This document shows positions 8,195-19,881 of a DNA stretch of 64,000 nt, piece after piece (the first letter of the stretch is position 1; each line of letters opens with the position of its first letter). This DNA comes from Fuscovulum ytuae (lineage in GTDB: Bacteria > Pseudomonadota > Alphaproteobacteria > Rhodobacterales > Rhodobacteraceae). The DNA lies in the NCBI RefSeq assembly GCF_029953595.1, contig NZ_CP124535.1, positions 434,001 to 498,000 of the forward strand, given 5' to 3'. A model generated the notes under the pieces. It saw only the letters and a program-made list of their open reading frames with translations. It made no database searches and had not been told where the DNA came from. The position numbers and the translations under genes were made by a program.

Positions 8195-9553
8195 TTAGCC
8201 TGCCCCGAACATTTCGCCCACAAAGGCCGTGAGGTCGGGCATCTGACGCACCCGCATCCCCGTTTCCACCCCAATCTTAGAGCGGTCCGGCGCAATCGCC
8301 TGTGAGAAACCAAGTTTCGACGCCTCTTTCAACCTGTTTTCCGTCTGGCCGACTGGCCGGAGTGCCCCAGAGAGAGAGATTTCGCCGAAAAGCACCATGT
8401 CGGGGGGCAGGGCGACATCTTCGCGCGCTGAAAGGAGGGCTGCGGCGACCGCAAGGTCAGCGGCGGGTTCGGAGACGCGCATGCCGCCTGCGACGTTGAG
8501 AAAGACATCAAGGCCTGCGAAGGGGATGCCGCAGCGCGCCTCGAGCACCGCGAGGATCGTGGAGAGGCGGCCGCTATCGAGACCCACGACCGTGCGGCGC
8601 GGGGTGCCGAGGTTCGAGGGCGCGACGAGGGCCTGAATTTCGGTCAGCACCGGCCTTGTGCCTTCGATGCCAGCAAAGACGGCAGAGCCGGGGGTGGTTT
8701 GGCCGCGATCGGACAGGAAAAGGGCCGAGGGGTTGGTGACTTGGGCAAGGCCGTCGCCCGTCATCTCAAACACGCCGATTTCATCGGCGGGGCCGAAGCG
8801 GTTCTTCACGGCGCGCAGGATGCGGAACTGGTGGCCGCGTTCGCCTTCGAAATAAAGGACGGTGTCGACCATGTGTTCGACCACGCGGGGGCCTGCGATC
8901 TGGCCTTCCTTGGTGACGTGGCCGACGAGGATGATCGCCACGCCGCGGCGTTTGGCGAAGGTAACCAGTTCATGCGCCGCCGCGCGGACCTGCGAGACGG
9001 AGCCGGGGGCAGCTTCGACCGTGTCGAGCCACATGGTCTGAATCGAGTCGATCACGGCGAGGTGGGGGCGTTCGGCGTCGAGCGTGGTCAGGATGTCGCG
9101 CAGCGCGGTTTCGGCGCCGAGCGCCACGGGCGCGTCAGAAAGGCCCAAGCGTTGGGCGCGCATGCGGACCTGTGCCGAGGCCTCTTCGCCCGAGATGTAG
9201 AGGCATTTGAGGCCGCGTCGGGCAAAGCTGGCGGTGGCTTGCAGAAGGAGGGTGGATTTACCGATGCCGGGGTCGCCGCCCACGAGGATGGCGGATGCGG
9301 GGACAAGGCCGCCGCCAAGGACGCGGTCAAGTTCATCCATCCCACTGGCGGCGCGGGGGGGCGGGGCCTCTTCGGTGGCGAGGTCGGTGAGGGAGATGGT
9401 TTTCCCCTTGGCGCCAAGGGATTTGGGGCCGGTGGACAGCGGTGCCTCTTCCACGATGGAGTTCCACGCGCCGCAGGCATCGCATTTGCCCGCCCATTTG
9501 CGGTGGACAGCGCCACAGGCGGTGCAGGTGAAGGCGGGGGCGGATTTGCTCAT
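8195..9553 (-). CDS. radA: DNA repair protein RadA
   Basis: RadA (Sms) is a RecA-like ATPase that aids branch migration during recombination. The 452-residue product has an N-terminal zinc finger CTACGAVHRKWAGKCDACG (residues 9-27), a Walker A motif GGDPGIGKST, the RadA-specific KNRFG motif, and a C-terminal Lon-protease-like domain ending near GMRVRQMPDL. I chose the ATG at 9553 since the protein then begins MSKSAPAFTCTACG, as in homologues; the upstream in-frame extension is Pro-rich and lacks family features. Confidence 0.96.
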   Translation of the reverse strand: MSKSAPAFTCTACGAVHRKWAGKCDACGAWNSIVEEAPLSTGPKSLGAKGKTISLTDLATEEAPPPRAASGMDELDRVLGGGLVPASAILVGGDPGIGKSTLLLQATASFARRGLKCLYISGEEASAQVRMRAQRLGLSDAPVALGAETALRDILTTLDAERPHLAVIDSIQTMWLDTVEAAPGSVSQVRAAAHELVTFAKRRGVAIILVGHVTKEGQIAGPRVVEHMVDTVLYFEGERGHQFRILRAVKNRFGPADEIGVFEMTGDGLAQVTNPSALFLSDRGQTTPGSAVFAGIEGTRPVLTEIQALVAPSNLGTPRRTVVGLDSGRLSTILAVLEARCGIPFAGLDVFLNVAGGMRVSEPAADLAVAAALLSAREDVALPPDMVLFGEISLSGALRPVGQTENRLKEASKLGFSQAIAPDRSKIGVETGMRVRQMPDLTAFVGEMFGAG

Positions 9554-9585
9554 GCCCCATTGGGTAGCCGCTGGGGGCCGGGGGT

Positions 9586-10014
9586 TCAAGTGTGGCGGCG
9601 GTGTGAGAGAAGGAGCGAGAGCGCCACGCAGGCGGTGAAGAGCCAGAGGCCCCACGCGGTTTCAACGGTGCCAAAGCCCGTCCCCTTGGCCAGCACGATG
9701 TAAAGCGCGACGAGGAAGATATCGGCCATGGCGAGGCGGCCCATCAGGCGGAGCGCGGGCAGGGTGCGGGGGGAGAGGAGGCCGAAGTCGATCAGCGCGA
9801 GGCCCAGCACCTTGGCATAGGGGGCGAAGAGGGCAAGGAAACTGACCAGAAGCGCAAGGGCGGGGTCAGTGTCCCAGAGTGATTGCAGCCCGGTGAGGAC
9901 CGAGATTTCCGAAAGGCCGAAGATCGGCAGAAGCCCCGCGCGCAGAAGCGGCGCGAACCATGCCACGGGAAAGAGGATCAGAAGCGAGAGGTTCAGAAGG
10001 GGGGCCAAGCGCAT
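9586..10014 (-). CDS. Paraquat-inducible protein A domain protein
   Basis: The 142-residue integral membrane protein has four hydrophobic helices. The LFPVAWFAPLLRAGLLPIFGLSEISVLTGLQSL segment and the FAPYAKVLGL loop match one PqiA domain (full E. coli PqiA has two). PqiA-type proteins accompany MCE/lipid transport systems, which fits the MlaE/MlaF genes a little upstream on the same strand. No cytosolic zinc-ribbon is present, so this is a single-domain version. Confidence 0.75.
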   Translation of the reverse strand: MRLAPLLNLSLLILFPVAWFAPLLRAGLLPIFGLSEISVLTGLQSLWDTDPALALLVSFLALFAPYAKVLGLALIDFGLLSPRTLPALRLMGRLAMADIFLVALYIVLAKGTGFGTVETAWGLWLFTACVALSLLLSHRRHT

Positions 10015-10050
10015 GGGCGCATCTGGCCCCCGATACCGCCCCGGTTCAAG

Positions 10051-10830
10051 TCATTTCCCCGGTTTGGGAAGTTGAACGACGGTGGCGTCGCGGGTTTCTT
10101 CGGGTTCCATCGCATAGCCAAGCTGGGGCAGGATTTCGCGCAGGTCTGCCTCAAGCCGTTTGATCTGCGTTTCGGCCTGACGTTCCTCGACCTCGATATC
10201 CGTGAGCCAGCGGCGGAGTTCGTCGACGGTCGTGCGGGCAAGGGTGATGCGGTCGGTGAGCATGGTCACCTCTTCCTGACGCTGCTGAAGGAAGGCGCGG
10301 GCGCGGGCCACGCGGTCGTCGGAATAGGTGCGGGCGAGATCGCGTGTCAAAAAGCTCATTTGTGCGGCGAGTTGCAGGAGTTCGGGTTCCAGTTGGCCAA
10401 GGTCGGGGTGGTTGCGCAAATGGGCAAGGCGGGCGCGCATGGATTCGAATTCGCCAGACAGGGCGAAGACCCCGGCGCGGTCGGCGGCATGGGCCAGGCG
10501 ATAGGCATGGGCCACATCGTCCAACCCCATGGCAAAGGAGCGGTGGCTGCGTTCCAGCCGCGCCATGCGGGCATTGGCGGGCAAAAAGAGGCAGATGAGG
10601 CAAAGAAGTGCGGTGAGGGAAAGCTGCGCCCACATGCCGGACTGCGGCAGGTCCATCGCGCCGTAGCGCAGCGCCAGATCAAGCCAAGGCAGCTGACCAA
10701 AGGCCGCCAAACCAGAGGCGGCAAGGGCGGCGAGGGTTAGAAGGACGAGCAGGCCATGCGCAAGGGTCTGGGCATAGGAGAGGGCCGGATGCAGGCGGCG
10801 GAAGGACAAAGACGGCATGGACTGCGACAT
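10051..10830 (-). CDS. Membrane-anchored coiled-coil protein of unknown function
   Basis: The 259-residue protein has two hydrophobic helices (about residues 22-45 and 67-84). A long helical, charged region of about 150 residues (HRSFAMGLDDVAHAYRLAH to LEADLREILPQL) follows and probably forms a coiled coil. I recall similar Rhodobacterales proteins auto-named DNA repair protein, but I see no nuclease, helicase or ATPase motif that supports that name. It sits between the pqiA-like gene and the membrane protein coupled to mlaF. Confidence 0.6.
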   Translation of the reverse strand: MSQSMPSLSFRRLHPALSYAQTLAHGLLVLLTLAALAASGLAAFGQLPWLDLALRYGAMDLPQSGMWAQLSLTALLCLICLFLPANARMARLERSHRSFAMGLDDVAHAYRLAHAADRAGVFALSGEFESMRARLAHLRNHPDLGQLEPELLQLAAQMSFLTRDLARTYSDDRVARARAFLQQRQEEVTMLTDRITLARTTVDELRRWLTDIEVEERQAETQIKRLEADLREILPQLGYAMEPEETRDATVVQLPKPGK

Positions 10831-10967
10831 GGGGAAACCGGAACACTCTTAACCACGATCACAGAAAAGGATGCCCGGGGGGGATTCGGCAACGATTTTA
10901 TGGTCGACGCTCCGTGACGGGCGGTTATCGCAGTGCAGCGGGCGGATCGTTTCTGTATGGGAAACAG

Positions 10968-11345
10968 TTAACCCCGGATCAGGACAATGGTGCCGATCAG
11001 CGGCAGCAGCCAAAGCAGCGTGCCGACCAGCCAATGGCCCCAGATCGGCGCGGGCCAGTCGCCCAGAACATGCCGCCCCCAGGCCATGAGCAGCCAGAAC
11101 CAGCACAGGATGGACAGCACAAGACTGGCCTGTTGCAGTTCCAGATAGGTGGAATGCCATGGCAGGCCCAGCCAGAGGCAGACCACAATGCCGAAGAGGG
11201 CCAATTGCCCTGCGCCTTCGACCCTTTGTCGCCAGCCCGCGATGGCCGCGACGGTGATGGCCACGGGCAGGGCAAGGGCGAGGGCGCGGAACAGCGGCGA
11301 GGCGGCGAGCGTGTGCGGAACCCCTGCCAGCCAATCCAGCAGCAT
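10968..11345 (-). CDS. Small polytopic membrane protein, unknown function
   Basis: The 125-residue protein is almost entirely hydrophobic, with four likely transmembrane helices. The ATG overlaps the stop codon of the mlaF-like gene (TGATG at 11347-11343), so the two are translationally coupled and may act together. I do not recognise the family. Its cluster (alr, MlaE, MlaF, this protein, coiled-coil protein, PqiA-like) points to an envelope role, which is inference from context only. Confidence 0.6.
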   Translation of the reverse strand: MLLDWLAGVPHTLAASPLFRALALALPVAITVAAIAGWRQRVEGAGQLALFGIVVCLWLGLPWHSTYLELQQASLVLSILCWFWLLMAWGRHVLGDWPAPIWGHWLVGTLLWLLPLIGTIVLIRG

Positions 11346-12091
11346 CAGCGCACCGCGGCGATGGGGCCGGTGGCACGACCGTGGATGAATTGCTGCACGT
11401 AAGGGTCGGGTGTGGTGTCAAGCTCGGCGATCGGGCCTGTCCATTGGATCACGCCGTCATGCAGCATGGCCACGCGGTCGGCGATGGCGCGGACCGAGGT
11501 CATGTCATGCGTGATGGTCATGGCGGTGGCGCCCATCTCTGTCACGATCTCGCGGATCAGATCATTGATGACGCCAGCCATGATCGGGTCAAGCCCGGTG
11601 GTGGGTTCGTCAAAGAAGATGATTTCCGGTTCCGCCGCGATGGCGCGGGCAAGGCCCACACGTTTCTGCATGCCACCCGACAGTTCGGCGGGGAAGAGAT
11701 CGGCGACCTCGGGTTTCAGGCCCACGCGGCGAAGTTTTTCGATGGCAATCTCGCGCGCTTCAGCCTTGGGGCGTTTGGTGGGGCCGCGCATCAGGCGGAA
11801 GGCCACGTTTTCCCAGACGCGGAGCGAGTCAAAGAGCGCACCACCTTGGAAGAGCATCCCGAAACGGGCAAGGAAGGCGTCGCGGTCGGCCTGTGTCACG
11901 TCCTGACCATCGAGGGTGATGGTGCCGGTGTCGTGATGGACAAGGCCGAGGATGCATTTCAGCAGGACCGATTTCCCGGTGCCAGAGCCGCCGATGATGA
12001 CCATGCTTTGGCCAGACGGGATGGTCAGGTCCACCCCGCGCAGGACGCGGTTCTTGCCGAAGGTCTTGGTGACGGCGGTGAGGGTGATCAT
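11345..12091 (-). CDS. mlaF: ABC transporter ATP-binding protein, MlaF type
   Basis: The 248-residue ATPase has Walker A GGSGTGKS (near residue 35), the signature LSGGMQKRVGLARAIA, Walker B IIFFDEPTTGLDP and the H-loop TITHD. LSGGMQKR is characteristic of the MlaF/MKL subfamily that powers phospholipid transport between the inner and outer membranes. The start at 12091 overlaps the end of the permease gene (ATGA at 12091-12088). A longer in-frame start upstream would run through the permease gene and is rejected. No MCE-domain (MlaD) gene adjoins, so the substrate-binding part must be encoded elsewhere. Confidence 0.88.
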   Translation of the reverse strand: MITLTAVTKTFGKNRVLRGVDLTIPSGQSMVIIGGSGTGKSVLLKCILGLVHHDTGTITLDGQDVTQADRDAFLARFGMLFQGGALFDSLRVWENVAFRLMRGPTKRPKAEAREIAIEKLRRVGLKPEVADLFPAELSGGMQKRVGLARAIAAEPEIIFFDEPTTGLDPIMAGVINDLIREIVTEMGATAMTITHDMTSVRAIADRVAMLHDGVIQWTGPIAELDTTPDPYVQQFIHGRATGPIAAVR

Positions 12092-12873
12092 GCGGAGAAG
12101 AACAGTTCGGTGAGGATGTAATTGGAGGCAAGGATCAGGACCGAGGCGCCCACCACCGCGGATTTCGTGGCCGCACCCACGCCTTGCGCGCCGCGGCCCG
12201 AATTCATGCCGTGATAGCAGCCCATCAGCGCCACGATGAAGCCGAAGGCGGCCCCTTTCCACAGGCCCGAGACGACATCCCATGTTTCAAGGAAATCGAC
12301 GGTGTTTTGCAGATAGGTGGCTGAGTTGAAGCCAAGCCGGTTCACGCCCACAAGCCAGCCCCCGGCGATGCCGATGGCGTCGCCCACGGCGACGAGGACG
12401 GGGACGGCCAGCGTGGCGGCCAGAACGCGGGGGACGGCGAGGTATTTGATCGGATTGGTGGAGAGGGTGACCAGCGCGTCGATCTGTTCGGTGACCTTCA
12501 TGGTGCCGATCTCGGCCGCGATGGAAGAGGCGACGCGGGCCGCGACCATCAACCCGCCAAGGACGGGGCCAAGTTCGCGCACCATGCCGATGGCGACGAT
12601 GGAGGGGACGACGGCCTCGGCGTTGAACCTTGCGCCGCCGGAATAGATTTGCAGGGCGAGCGCCCCCCCGGTGAAGACGGCGGTCAGGCCCACGACGGGC
12701 AGCGAGAGCCAGCCGATCTGGACGAGGGCATGCAGGATTTCGCGCGGGTAGAAGGGCGGGCGGAAGAGATGGCTGATGACCTGCGCGGCGAAAAGCGCCA
12801 CGCGGCCGATGGCGGCGAGGGCCGCGAGAACAGGCCGCCCGAGGGCGGCGAGGGGGGCGGTGAGGGCGGTCAC
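12088..12873 (-). CDS. mlaE: ABC transporter permease, MlaE family
   Basis: The 261-residue membrane protein has about six hydrophobic segments and the MlaE signatures [53 protein letters not shown] and [10 protein letters not shown]. MlaE forms the membrane channel of the Mla lipid transporter with MlaF. It overlaps the mlaF gene by 4 bp downstream and alr by 4 bp upstream (12870-12873), which indicates one transcript and coupled translation. Confidence 0.9.
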   Translation of the reverse strand: MTALTAPLAALGRPVLAALAAIGRVALFAAQVISHLFRPPFYPREILHALVQIGWLSLPVVGLTAVFTGGALALQIYSGGARFNAEAVVPSIVAIGMVRELGPVLGGLMVAARVASSIAAEIGTMKVTEQIDALVTLSTNPIKYLAVPRVLAATLAVPVLVAVGDAIGIAGGWLVGVNRLGFNSATYLQNTVDFLETWDVVSGLWKGAAFGFIVALMGCYHGMNSGRGAQGVGAATKSAVVGASVLILASNYILTELFFSA

Positions 12874-13928
12874 GCCTGTCCCCCTTGGCGGGTCACATAG
12901 CGGCGCGCGTAACGGGGGCCGAGCGAGGTGAGAATTTCATAACCGATGGTGCCTGCGATGGCGGCAAGGTCATCGACGCCCTGATGCGGGCCGATGATAT
13001 CGAGGCTGCGCGGCACTTCGGCCAAGTGGCCGATATCGGCGGTGATGAGGTCCATCGAGACGCGGCCGATCAAGGGCACGGGCGTGTCGCCATCCCAGAG
13101 ATGGACCTTGTTTGACAGCGTGCGGGGCAGGCCATCGGCATAGCCTGCGGAAAGCGTGGCGACCGTGGTGGCGGTTTCCGCCGTCCATGAATTGGCATAG
13201 CCCACGGTTTCGCCCGGCCCCACCTCGCGCGTCTGGATGACGGGGAGGGAGAGGGTCAGGCTGGAACGCGCATCCGCGAAAGGCTGACCGCCGTAAAGGC
13301 CGATGCCGGGGCGCGTGAGATCGAAATGGTAGTCAGGGCCGAGGAGGATGCCGCCCGTGGCGGCAAAGCTGCGCGGGATGCCTAGCCCGTCGGTCATGCG
13401 GTGGAACTGCGCCAGTTGCGCGGCGTTCATCGGGTGGTCGGGTTCATCGGCGCAGGCGAGGTGGGACATCAGGAAATCGGGGCCCGCCTCAAGCACGATG
13501 GGGGCGATGGCGCGCCATTCGGGGTCTTCCAGACCCAGACGGTTCATCCCGGTGTCAAGCTGGATGCCGAAAGGATGACCGGGCAGGGCTTCGAGGTGGC
13601 GGGTGACCTGCTGGAGCGAGTTGAGCATCGGTGTCAGGTCGAGATCATGGATCATCTCGGTATCGCCCGCCATATGGCCGCCGAGGATGCCGATCTGGGG
13701 GCCGGGGCCGAGGATCTGACGCAGGCGGGCGCCTTCTTCGGCGACGGCGGTGAAGAAGCGCCGCGCGCCTGCGCGGGCGAGGGCCGGGGCGACACGGTCG
13801 ATGCCCAGCCCATAGGCATCGGCCTTGACGACAGCGGCGGTCTGGGTGCCGGGGGCGGAAAGACGATCCAGCGCGCGCCAATTGGCGGCGATGGCGTCAA
13901 GGTCGATGGTGAGGGTTGCTGTGGCCAT
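12870..13928 (-). CDS. alr: Alanine racemase
   Basis: Alr interconverts L- and D-alanine for peptidoglycan. The 352-residue protein has the PLP Lys in [11 protein letters not shown] (near residue 35), [10 protein letters not shown] in the barrel, and the second catalytic base Tyr in [11 protein letters not shown] in the C-terminal domain; [11 protein letters not shown] is also conserved. Its ATGA overlap with mlaE ties cell-wall precursor supply to the lipid transport genes. This could be the biosynthetic or the catabolic isozyme; the envelope setting favours the former. Confidence 0.95.
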   Translation of the reverse strand: MATATLTIDLDAIAANWRALDRLSAPGTQTAAVVKADAYGLGIDRVAPALARAGARRFFTAVAEEGARLRQILGPGPQIGILGGHMAGDTEMIHDLDLTPMLNSLQQVTRHLEALPGHPFGIQLDTGMNRLGLEDPEWRAIAPIVLEAGPDFLMSHLACADEPDHPMNAAQLAQFHRMTDGLGIPRSFAATGGILLGPDYHFDLTRPGIGLYGGQPFADARSSLTLSLPVIQTREVGPGETVGYANSWTAETATTVATLSAGYADGLPRTLSNKVHLWDGDTPVPLIGRVSMDLITADIGHLAEVPRSLDIIGPHQGVDDLAAIAGTIGYEILTSLGPRYARRYVTRQGGQA

Positions 13929-14130
13929 GATGCGGGGGTTTTCGGCAGGGGCGGGGCTGGGGTCAAGGGAATTCTGGTGGCGGGGGGGTGAGGTGGCGGA
14001 GGCGTGATCCTGCGGAGCGCTTCGCGCAAGCCTTTCCTGTCGCCTGCGCGCTGCCGCGCTCCGGCTCCGTGGTCAGGGGACGTTCCGTCCCCTCTGTCCG
14101 CGCGGTGCCCGCGCGGCCATTCACCCCTGG

Positions 14131-14160
14131 AGAGTATTTTCCGCCAAGATGAAGGGGCGG
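14131..14160 (+). repeat. Dispersed AT-rich tail repeat, type A
   Basis: The stretch reads AGAGTATTTTCCGCCAAGAT followed by GAAGGGGC. It sits between alr and the downstream SDR gene, both on the minus strand. About 60 bp earlier a perfect hairpin AGGGGACG-TTC-CGTCCCCT occurs, which resembles the hairpin-plus-tail layout of the other copies but with a longer gap. Confidence 0.6.
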
Positions 14161-14161
14161 G

Positions 14162-16461
<2,300 letters not shown>

Positions 16462-16534
16462 GTCTGCCTCGGTTCGTTGCTGCCGGGGTCGGATATGCCC
16501 CGGTTCGGCCTGCGGGAACAGGCAGGAACAACCC

Positions 16535-16543
16535 TGTGGAAAA
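16535..16543 (-). promoter_or_regulatory. DnaA-box-like 9-mer upstream of dnaB
   Basis: The minus strand reads TTTTCCACA, one mismatch from the consensus TTATCCACA and within the relaxed TTWTNCACA pattern. It lies 74 bp before the dnaB start in a 235-bp gap between dnaB and pyrE that otherwise shows nothing I recognise. A single site could arise by chance. Confidence 0.35.
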
Positions 16544-16696
16544 GCACGCGGCGAGTCGCAGGGGGTGCGCCTGTTCTACCACATCTTGCGGCGGTTGTCC
16601 GGCTTTGCCACCAGCGAGGGCTGTTTCGGCCCTGACGAAGGGTGAGTCATGCACAAAGCATCCACAGGGCCGCCCACAGGAAATTTTACGCTTCGT

Positions 16697-17377
16697 TCAG
16701 GATTTGGCGCGGGCTGCCTGCCAGGCGCGGGGATCGGTGAGGAAGGTTTCCACTTCGGCCAGTGTCTTGCTGTCGAAGGCCGCGCTGGCGCGGGCCTCGG
16801 CCAGCACGTCCCACCAGGTGCAGAGGTGATGGAGCGCCACGCCGTGATCGGCCAGACGCTGCGTCGTTTCGGGGAAGATGCCGTAGTAGAAGATCACTGC
16901 CGTATGGGCGCAGGTGGCGCCCGTGTCACGGATGGCATCCACGAAGGAGAGTTTCGACCCGCCATCGGTGGTGAGGTCTTCGACCAGAAGCACGCGCTGG
17001 CCTTCGGTCATCGCGCCTTCGATGCGGGCGTTGCGGCCATAGCCTTTGGGTTTCTTGCGGACATAGGTCATCGGCAGGGCAAGGCGTTCGGCCACCAGCG
17101 CGGCAAAGGGGATGCCTGCGGTTTCGCCGCCTGCGATATTGTCAAATGCCTCAAACCCCGCGTCGCGCATGATGGTCACGGCGAGGAAATCCATCAGGGT
17201 CGAGCGGATGCGCGGATAGGAGATGAGCTTGCGGCAGTCGATATAGGTGGGCGAGGGCAGGCCCGAGGCCAGCGTAAAGGGTGTTTCGGCGTTAAAGTGG
17301 ACGGCCTTGATCTCCAACAGCGCGCGGGCGGTGAGGCGGGCGATTTCCTCTTTGGGCGGGAAGGTCGTGGGGATCAT
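16697..17377 (-). CDS. pyrE: Orotate phosphoribosyltransferase
   Basis: PyrE joins orotate to PRPP to give OMP in pyrimidine synthesis. The 226-residue protein carries the PRPP-binding motif [14 protein letters not shown] near residues 130-143, the flexible catalytic loop around [17 protein letters not shown] and the N-terminal [18 protein letters not shown] substrate region. pyrC lies just upstream on the same strand, with hairpin cluster II between them, so pyrC-pyrE probably form a unit whose read-through may be tempered by those hairpins. Confidence 0.96.
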   Translation of the reverse strand: MIPTTFPPKEEIARLTARALLEIKAVHFNAETPFTLASGLPSPTYIDCRKLISYPRIRSTLMDFLAVTIMRDAGFEAFDNIAGGETAGIPFAALVAERLALPMTYVRKKPKGYGRNARIEGAMTEGQRVLLVEDLTTDGGSKLSFVDAIRDTGATCAHTAVIFYYGIFPETTQRLADHGVALHHLCTWWDVLAEARASAAFDSKTLAEVETFLTDPRAWQAARAKS

Positions 17378-17398
17378 GGGCGCGTGTCCTGTCGACAG

Positions 17399-17505
17399 GC
17401 CCCAAAATCTTTCCGTGAAAGATTTCGGGGCGGTTGAGAAGAATTTTCGCCGAAAATTCTTCGGCGCGGGGGTGGGGGCGAAAAATTTTCGGGGAAAATT
17501 TTTCG
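17399..17505. repeat. Array of three AT-rich hairpins (cluster II)
   Basis: Three inverted repeats fill the 134-bp gap between pyrC and pyrE. Hairpin 1 (17399-17431) has an arm reading GCCCCAAAATCTTTC, one mismatch in the stem and loop CGT. Hairpin 2 (17438-17462) has the stem GAAGAATTTTCG. Hairpin 3 (17479-17505) is a perfect 12-bp stem CGAAAAATTTTC with loop GGG. Stems 2 and 3 repeat the sequence themes of clusters I and III. Position inside a co-directional gene pair suggests attenuation or mRNA processing rather than simple termination. Confidence 0.78.
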
Positions 17506-17511
17506 CAGGAG

Positions 17512-18552
17512 TCAGGCTTCAACATGCCAATGCACGGTGAAGCCGGGGTCGAAGACGGTGACGGGGCCGGCCTCGGTCAGGATTTTGGCGGGCCATTGGG
17601 CGGCAGCGCCCTTGATCAGGGTGATGCGATCCTCGTTCGGGGGGAGGCGGTAGAAGGCGGGGCCGTTCAGGCTGCAGAAGGCCTCAAGTCGGTCGAGGGC
17701 GGAGTCTTCCTCGAACACATGGGCCAGTAGTTGCAGCGTGTTCGTGGCGGTGAAGCAGCCCGCACAGCCGCAGGCATGTTCTTTCAGCGCGTCGACATGC
17801 GGGGCGCTGTCGGTGCCAAGGAAGAAGCGCGGGTCGCCGGATGTGGCGGCGGCGCGCAGGGCGAGGCGGTGCTTTTCCCGCTTGGCCACGGGCAGGCAGT
17901 AGTAATGCGGTTTGATCCCGCCCGCGAGGATGTGGTTGCGGTTGATGATCAGGTGATGGGTCGTGATCGTCGCACCGAGGTTTTCGTTGCCCGCCCTTGC
18001 ATAGGCAACGCCTTCTTCGGTGGTGATATGTTCCATCACCACGCGCAATTCCGGCAGGCGGCGGCGCAGCGGATCGAGGACGGTGTCGATGAATACGGCC
18101 TCGCGGTCGAAGATATCGACCTCATGCGTGGTCACTTCGCCATGGACGCAGAGCGGCAGGCCAATCTCGGCCATGCGTTCTAGAACGGGCATGACCTTGG
18201 CGATGTCACGCACGCCGGAATGGGAATTGGTGGTGGCGCCAGCGGGGTAGAGTTTGACTGCCGTCACGATCCCGGCCGCATGGGCGGCGGCGACATCATC
18301 GGGGTCCGTGCCTTCGGTGAGGTAGAGCGTCATCAGCGGCTGGAACTGCATGCCGTCCGGCAGGGCGGCACGGATACGGTCGCGATAGGCGGCGGCCTGA
18401 TCGCCCGTCACCACGGGCGGGACGAGGTTCGGCATGATGATGGCGCGGGCGAAGTGGCGCGCGCTTTCGGGCAGGACGCCTTTCAGCATCGCGCCGTCGC
18501 GCAGATGGAGGTGCCAGTCATCGGGGCGGCGGAGGGTGAGGCGATCGGTCAT
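17512..18552 (-). CDS. pyrC: Dihydroorotase (class II)
   Basis: PyrC closes carbamoyl aspartate to dihydroorotate. The 346-residue protein fits the E. coli-type class II enzyme. The metal-binding HLHLRDG starts at residue 14. The carboxylated Lys is in [13 protein letters not shown] near 100-112. Further metal ligands are in [18 protein letters not shown] and HHLIINRN, and the active-site Asp in FLGTDSAPH. It precedes pyrE on the same strand. Confidence 0.96.
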   Translation of the reverse strand: MTDRLTLRRPDDWHLHLRDGAMLKGVLPESARHFARAIIMPNLVPPVVTGDQAAAYRDRIRAALPDGMQFQPLMTLYLTEGTDPDDVAAAHAAGIVTAVKLYPAGATTNSHSGVRDIAKVMPVLERMAEIGLPLCVHGEVTTHEVDIFDREAVFIDTVLDPLRRRLPELRVVMEHITTEEGVAYARAGNENLGATITTHHLIINRNHILAGGIKPHYYCLPVAKREKHRLALRAAATSGDPRFFLGTDSAPHVDALKEHACGCAGCFTATNTLQLLAHVFEEDSALDRLEAFCSLNGPAFYRLPPNEDRITLIKGAAAQWPAKILTEAGPVTVFDPGFTVHWHVEA

Positions 18553-18626
18553 GATCCGCGCCTAGCGCAACTTCGCCCGTCTTTCCAGAGCGGAGTTGCG
18601 GCAGGCGACCGCCCCTTCTGCGCAAA

Positions 18627-19655
18627 TCAGGCCGAGGTGGCGAGAGATGGCCGATCTGTTGCCGCAGCGTCGGTTTCAGGTGGCGCGATCTGGCTTTGGA
18701 TGCCGAGATGGCGTTCCAGATCGGCCTGACGTTTGCGGAAGCGTGGCGCGCCCAGCCGCCGCGTGACCGAGCGGCAGACCATCAATGCAAGCCGTGGCCG
18801 CCCGGCCAGTTCGGCCTTGCGCAGCATGTTTTTGAGGTAGGGCAGGAAGCGGCGACGGATGCGCCAAAGCCGCGCGAAGGCAAGCGGCGTCAGGCGGTTT
18901 TCAAAGATCGCCCGCACGAGATCGGGCAGAAGGTCGGTGAGTTCCAGCGCGTTTTCCAGCGAGTCGCCGAAATGGCGCACCGGAAGTGGGGTCACCCAAG
19001 GTTTGCGGAACAGGGCCGCATGCATCGCATTTTCGGGCACTGTCGGGTCGAAGATGATGTGCACCTGCGCCGCCCCTTCGGTCATGTCTGGGGCAAAGCC
19101 GTAACGCGAGGTGAAATCGAGCCTGCGTTCCGAAAGGTTGCGGCGATCCCATCCGGCGAAGGCGGGATCAAGCGTGGCGCGCGGGCTGAGTGCGAGGACA
19201 TTCGCCCCCGGGGCGCAAACGGAATAGGCGCAGGCGGCGTAACCGCAGGCCCCGGCGCCAAAGAAGAGGACACGGTCGAAATCTTCGAAGAAAGCGTCAT
19301 CAACCAGGCGGTCGAAATAGCCCCAGACCGCCGGATCGCGGAACCATGTTTCGCCTTCGCAGATCAGGGTCAGGTGGGACCAGCCATTGGCAAGGGCGAG
19401 GTCGTGGCCAAAGGGCATCTGCCCGCGCCGTGCGAGGATGCGTTCCAGTGATTCGAAGGTGACCAGAAGAACCGGACCGTCATCGTGGAAATAGGCGTGG
19501 TGGCGGCGTCCAAGCGGCTCAAAATACCCTTCTTCGGCGCAGAGCCTGTCGATCTTTTCGATCCACTCGGCCCGTTGCAGCGTGACGACGCCTGCCAGCG
19601 CATCGGGCGCGGCATCTTCGGGATCAGTCAGGTCGCCATCGGCGCGGTCGGACAT
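18627..19655 (-). CDS. Conserved Rhodobacterales-type protein, alpha/beta-hydrolase-like core
   Basis: The protein has about 342 residues. I recall similar proteins in Rhodobacterales that are sometimes auto-named phosphoadenosine phosphosulfate reductase, but no PAPS-reductase motif is visible. The middle part, DRVLFFGAGACGYAACAYS then NVLALSPRATLDP, looks like an alpha/beta-hydrolase nucleophile elbow in which the Ser is replaced (GAGACGY), so classical esterase activity is unlikely. The C-terminal 90 residues are basic and helical. I prefer the ATG at 19655, preceded by AAAGGG at good spacing; 19676 is possible. A glycosyltransferase gene lies upstream on the same strand. Confidence 0.6.
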   Translation of the reverse strand: MSDRADGDLTDPEDAAPDALAGVVTLQRAEWIEKIDRLCAEEGYFEPLGRRHHAYFHDDGPVLLVTFESLERILARRGQMPFGHDLALANGWSHLTLICEGETWFRDPAVWGYFDRLVDDAFFEDFDRVLFFGAGACGYAACAYSVCAPGANVLALSPRATLDPAFAGWDRRNLSERRLDFTSRYGFAPDMTEGAAQVHIIFDPTVPENAMHAALFRKPWVTPLPVRHFGDSLENALELTDLLPDLVRAIFENRLTPLAFARLWRIRRRFLPYLKNMLRKAELAGRPRLALMVCRSVTRRLGAPRFRKRQADLERHLGIQSQIAPPETDAAATDRPSLATSA

Positions 19656-19735
19656 GGGCCTGTGCCCTTTCATCATCTTCGTTTCTGTTGCGGCGGCTTC
19701 GGAGCCTGTGCTGCCGCGATACCGTCTATCTTTAT

Positions 19736-19768
19736 CTTGCCCCTGAGCTAGGCGCTGGTGAGGGCAAG
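19736..19768 (-). terminator. Possible terminator after the glycosyltransferase gene
   Basis: The arms CTTGCCCCT and AGGGCAAG flank a 16-base loop region, and on the minus strand the second arm runs into an A/T-rich GATAAAGATAG. The site lies about 115 bp past the stop of the upstream glycosyltransferase gene and before the following gene. The long loop and lack of a clean T-run make this a weak call. Confidence 0.3.
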
Positions 19769-19881
19769 TTTATGGCGAATCTTTAGCGGATGCGGGCCAT
19801 TGCGTGATCCTTTGGTCGATCCGATGCGATGGGGACAGGGGTCGGCCATCCCTTGGGATGTGGGGCGGGGGCGGCACCATG

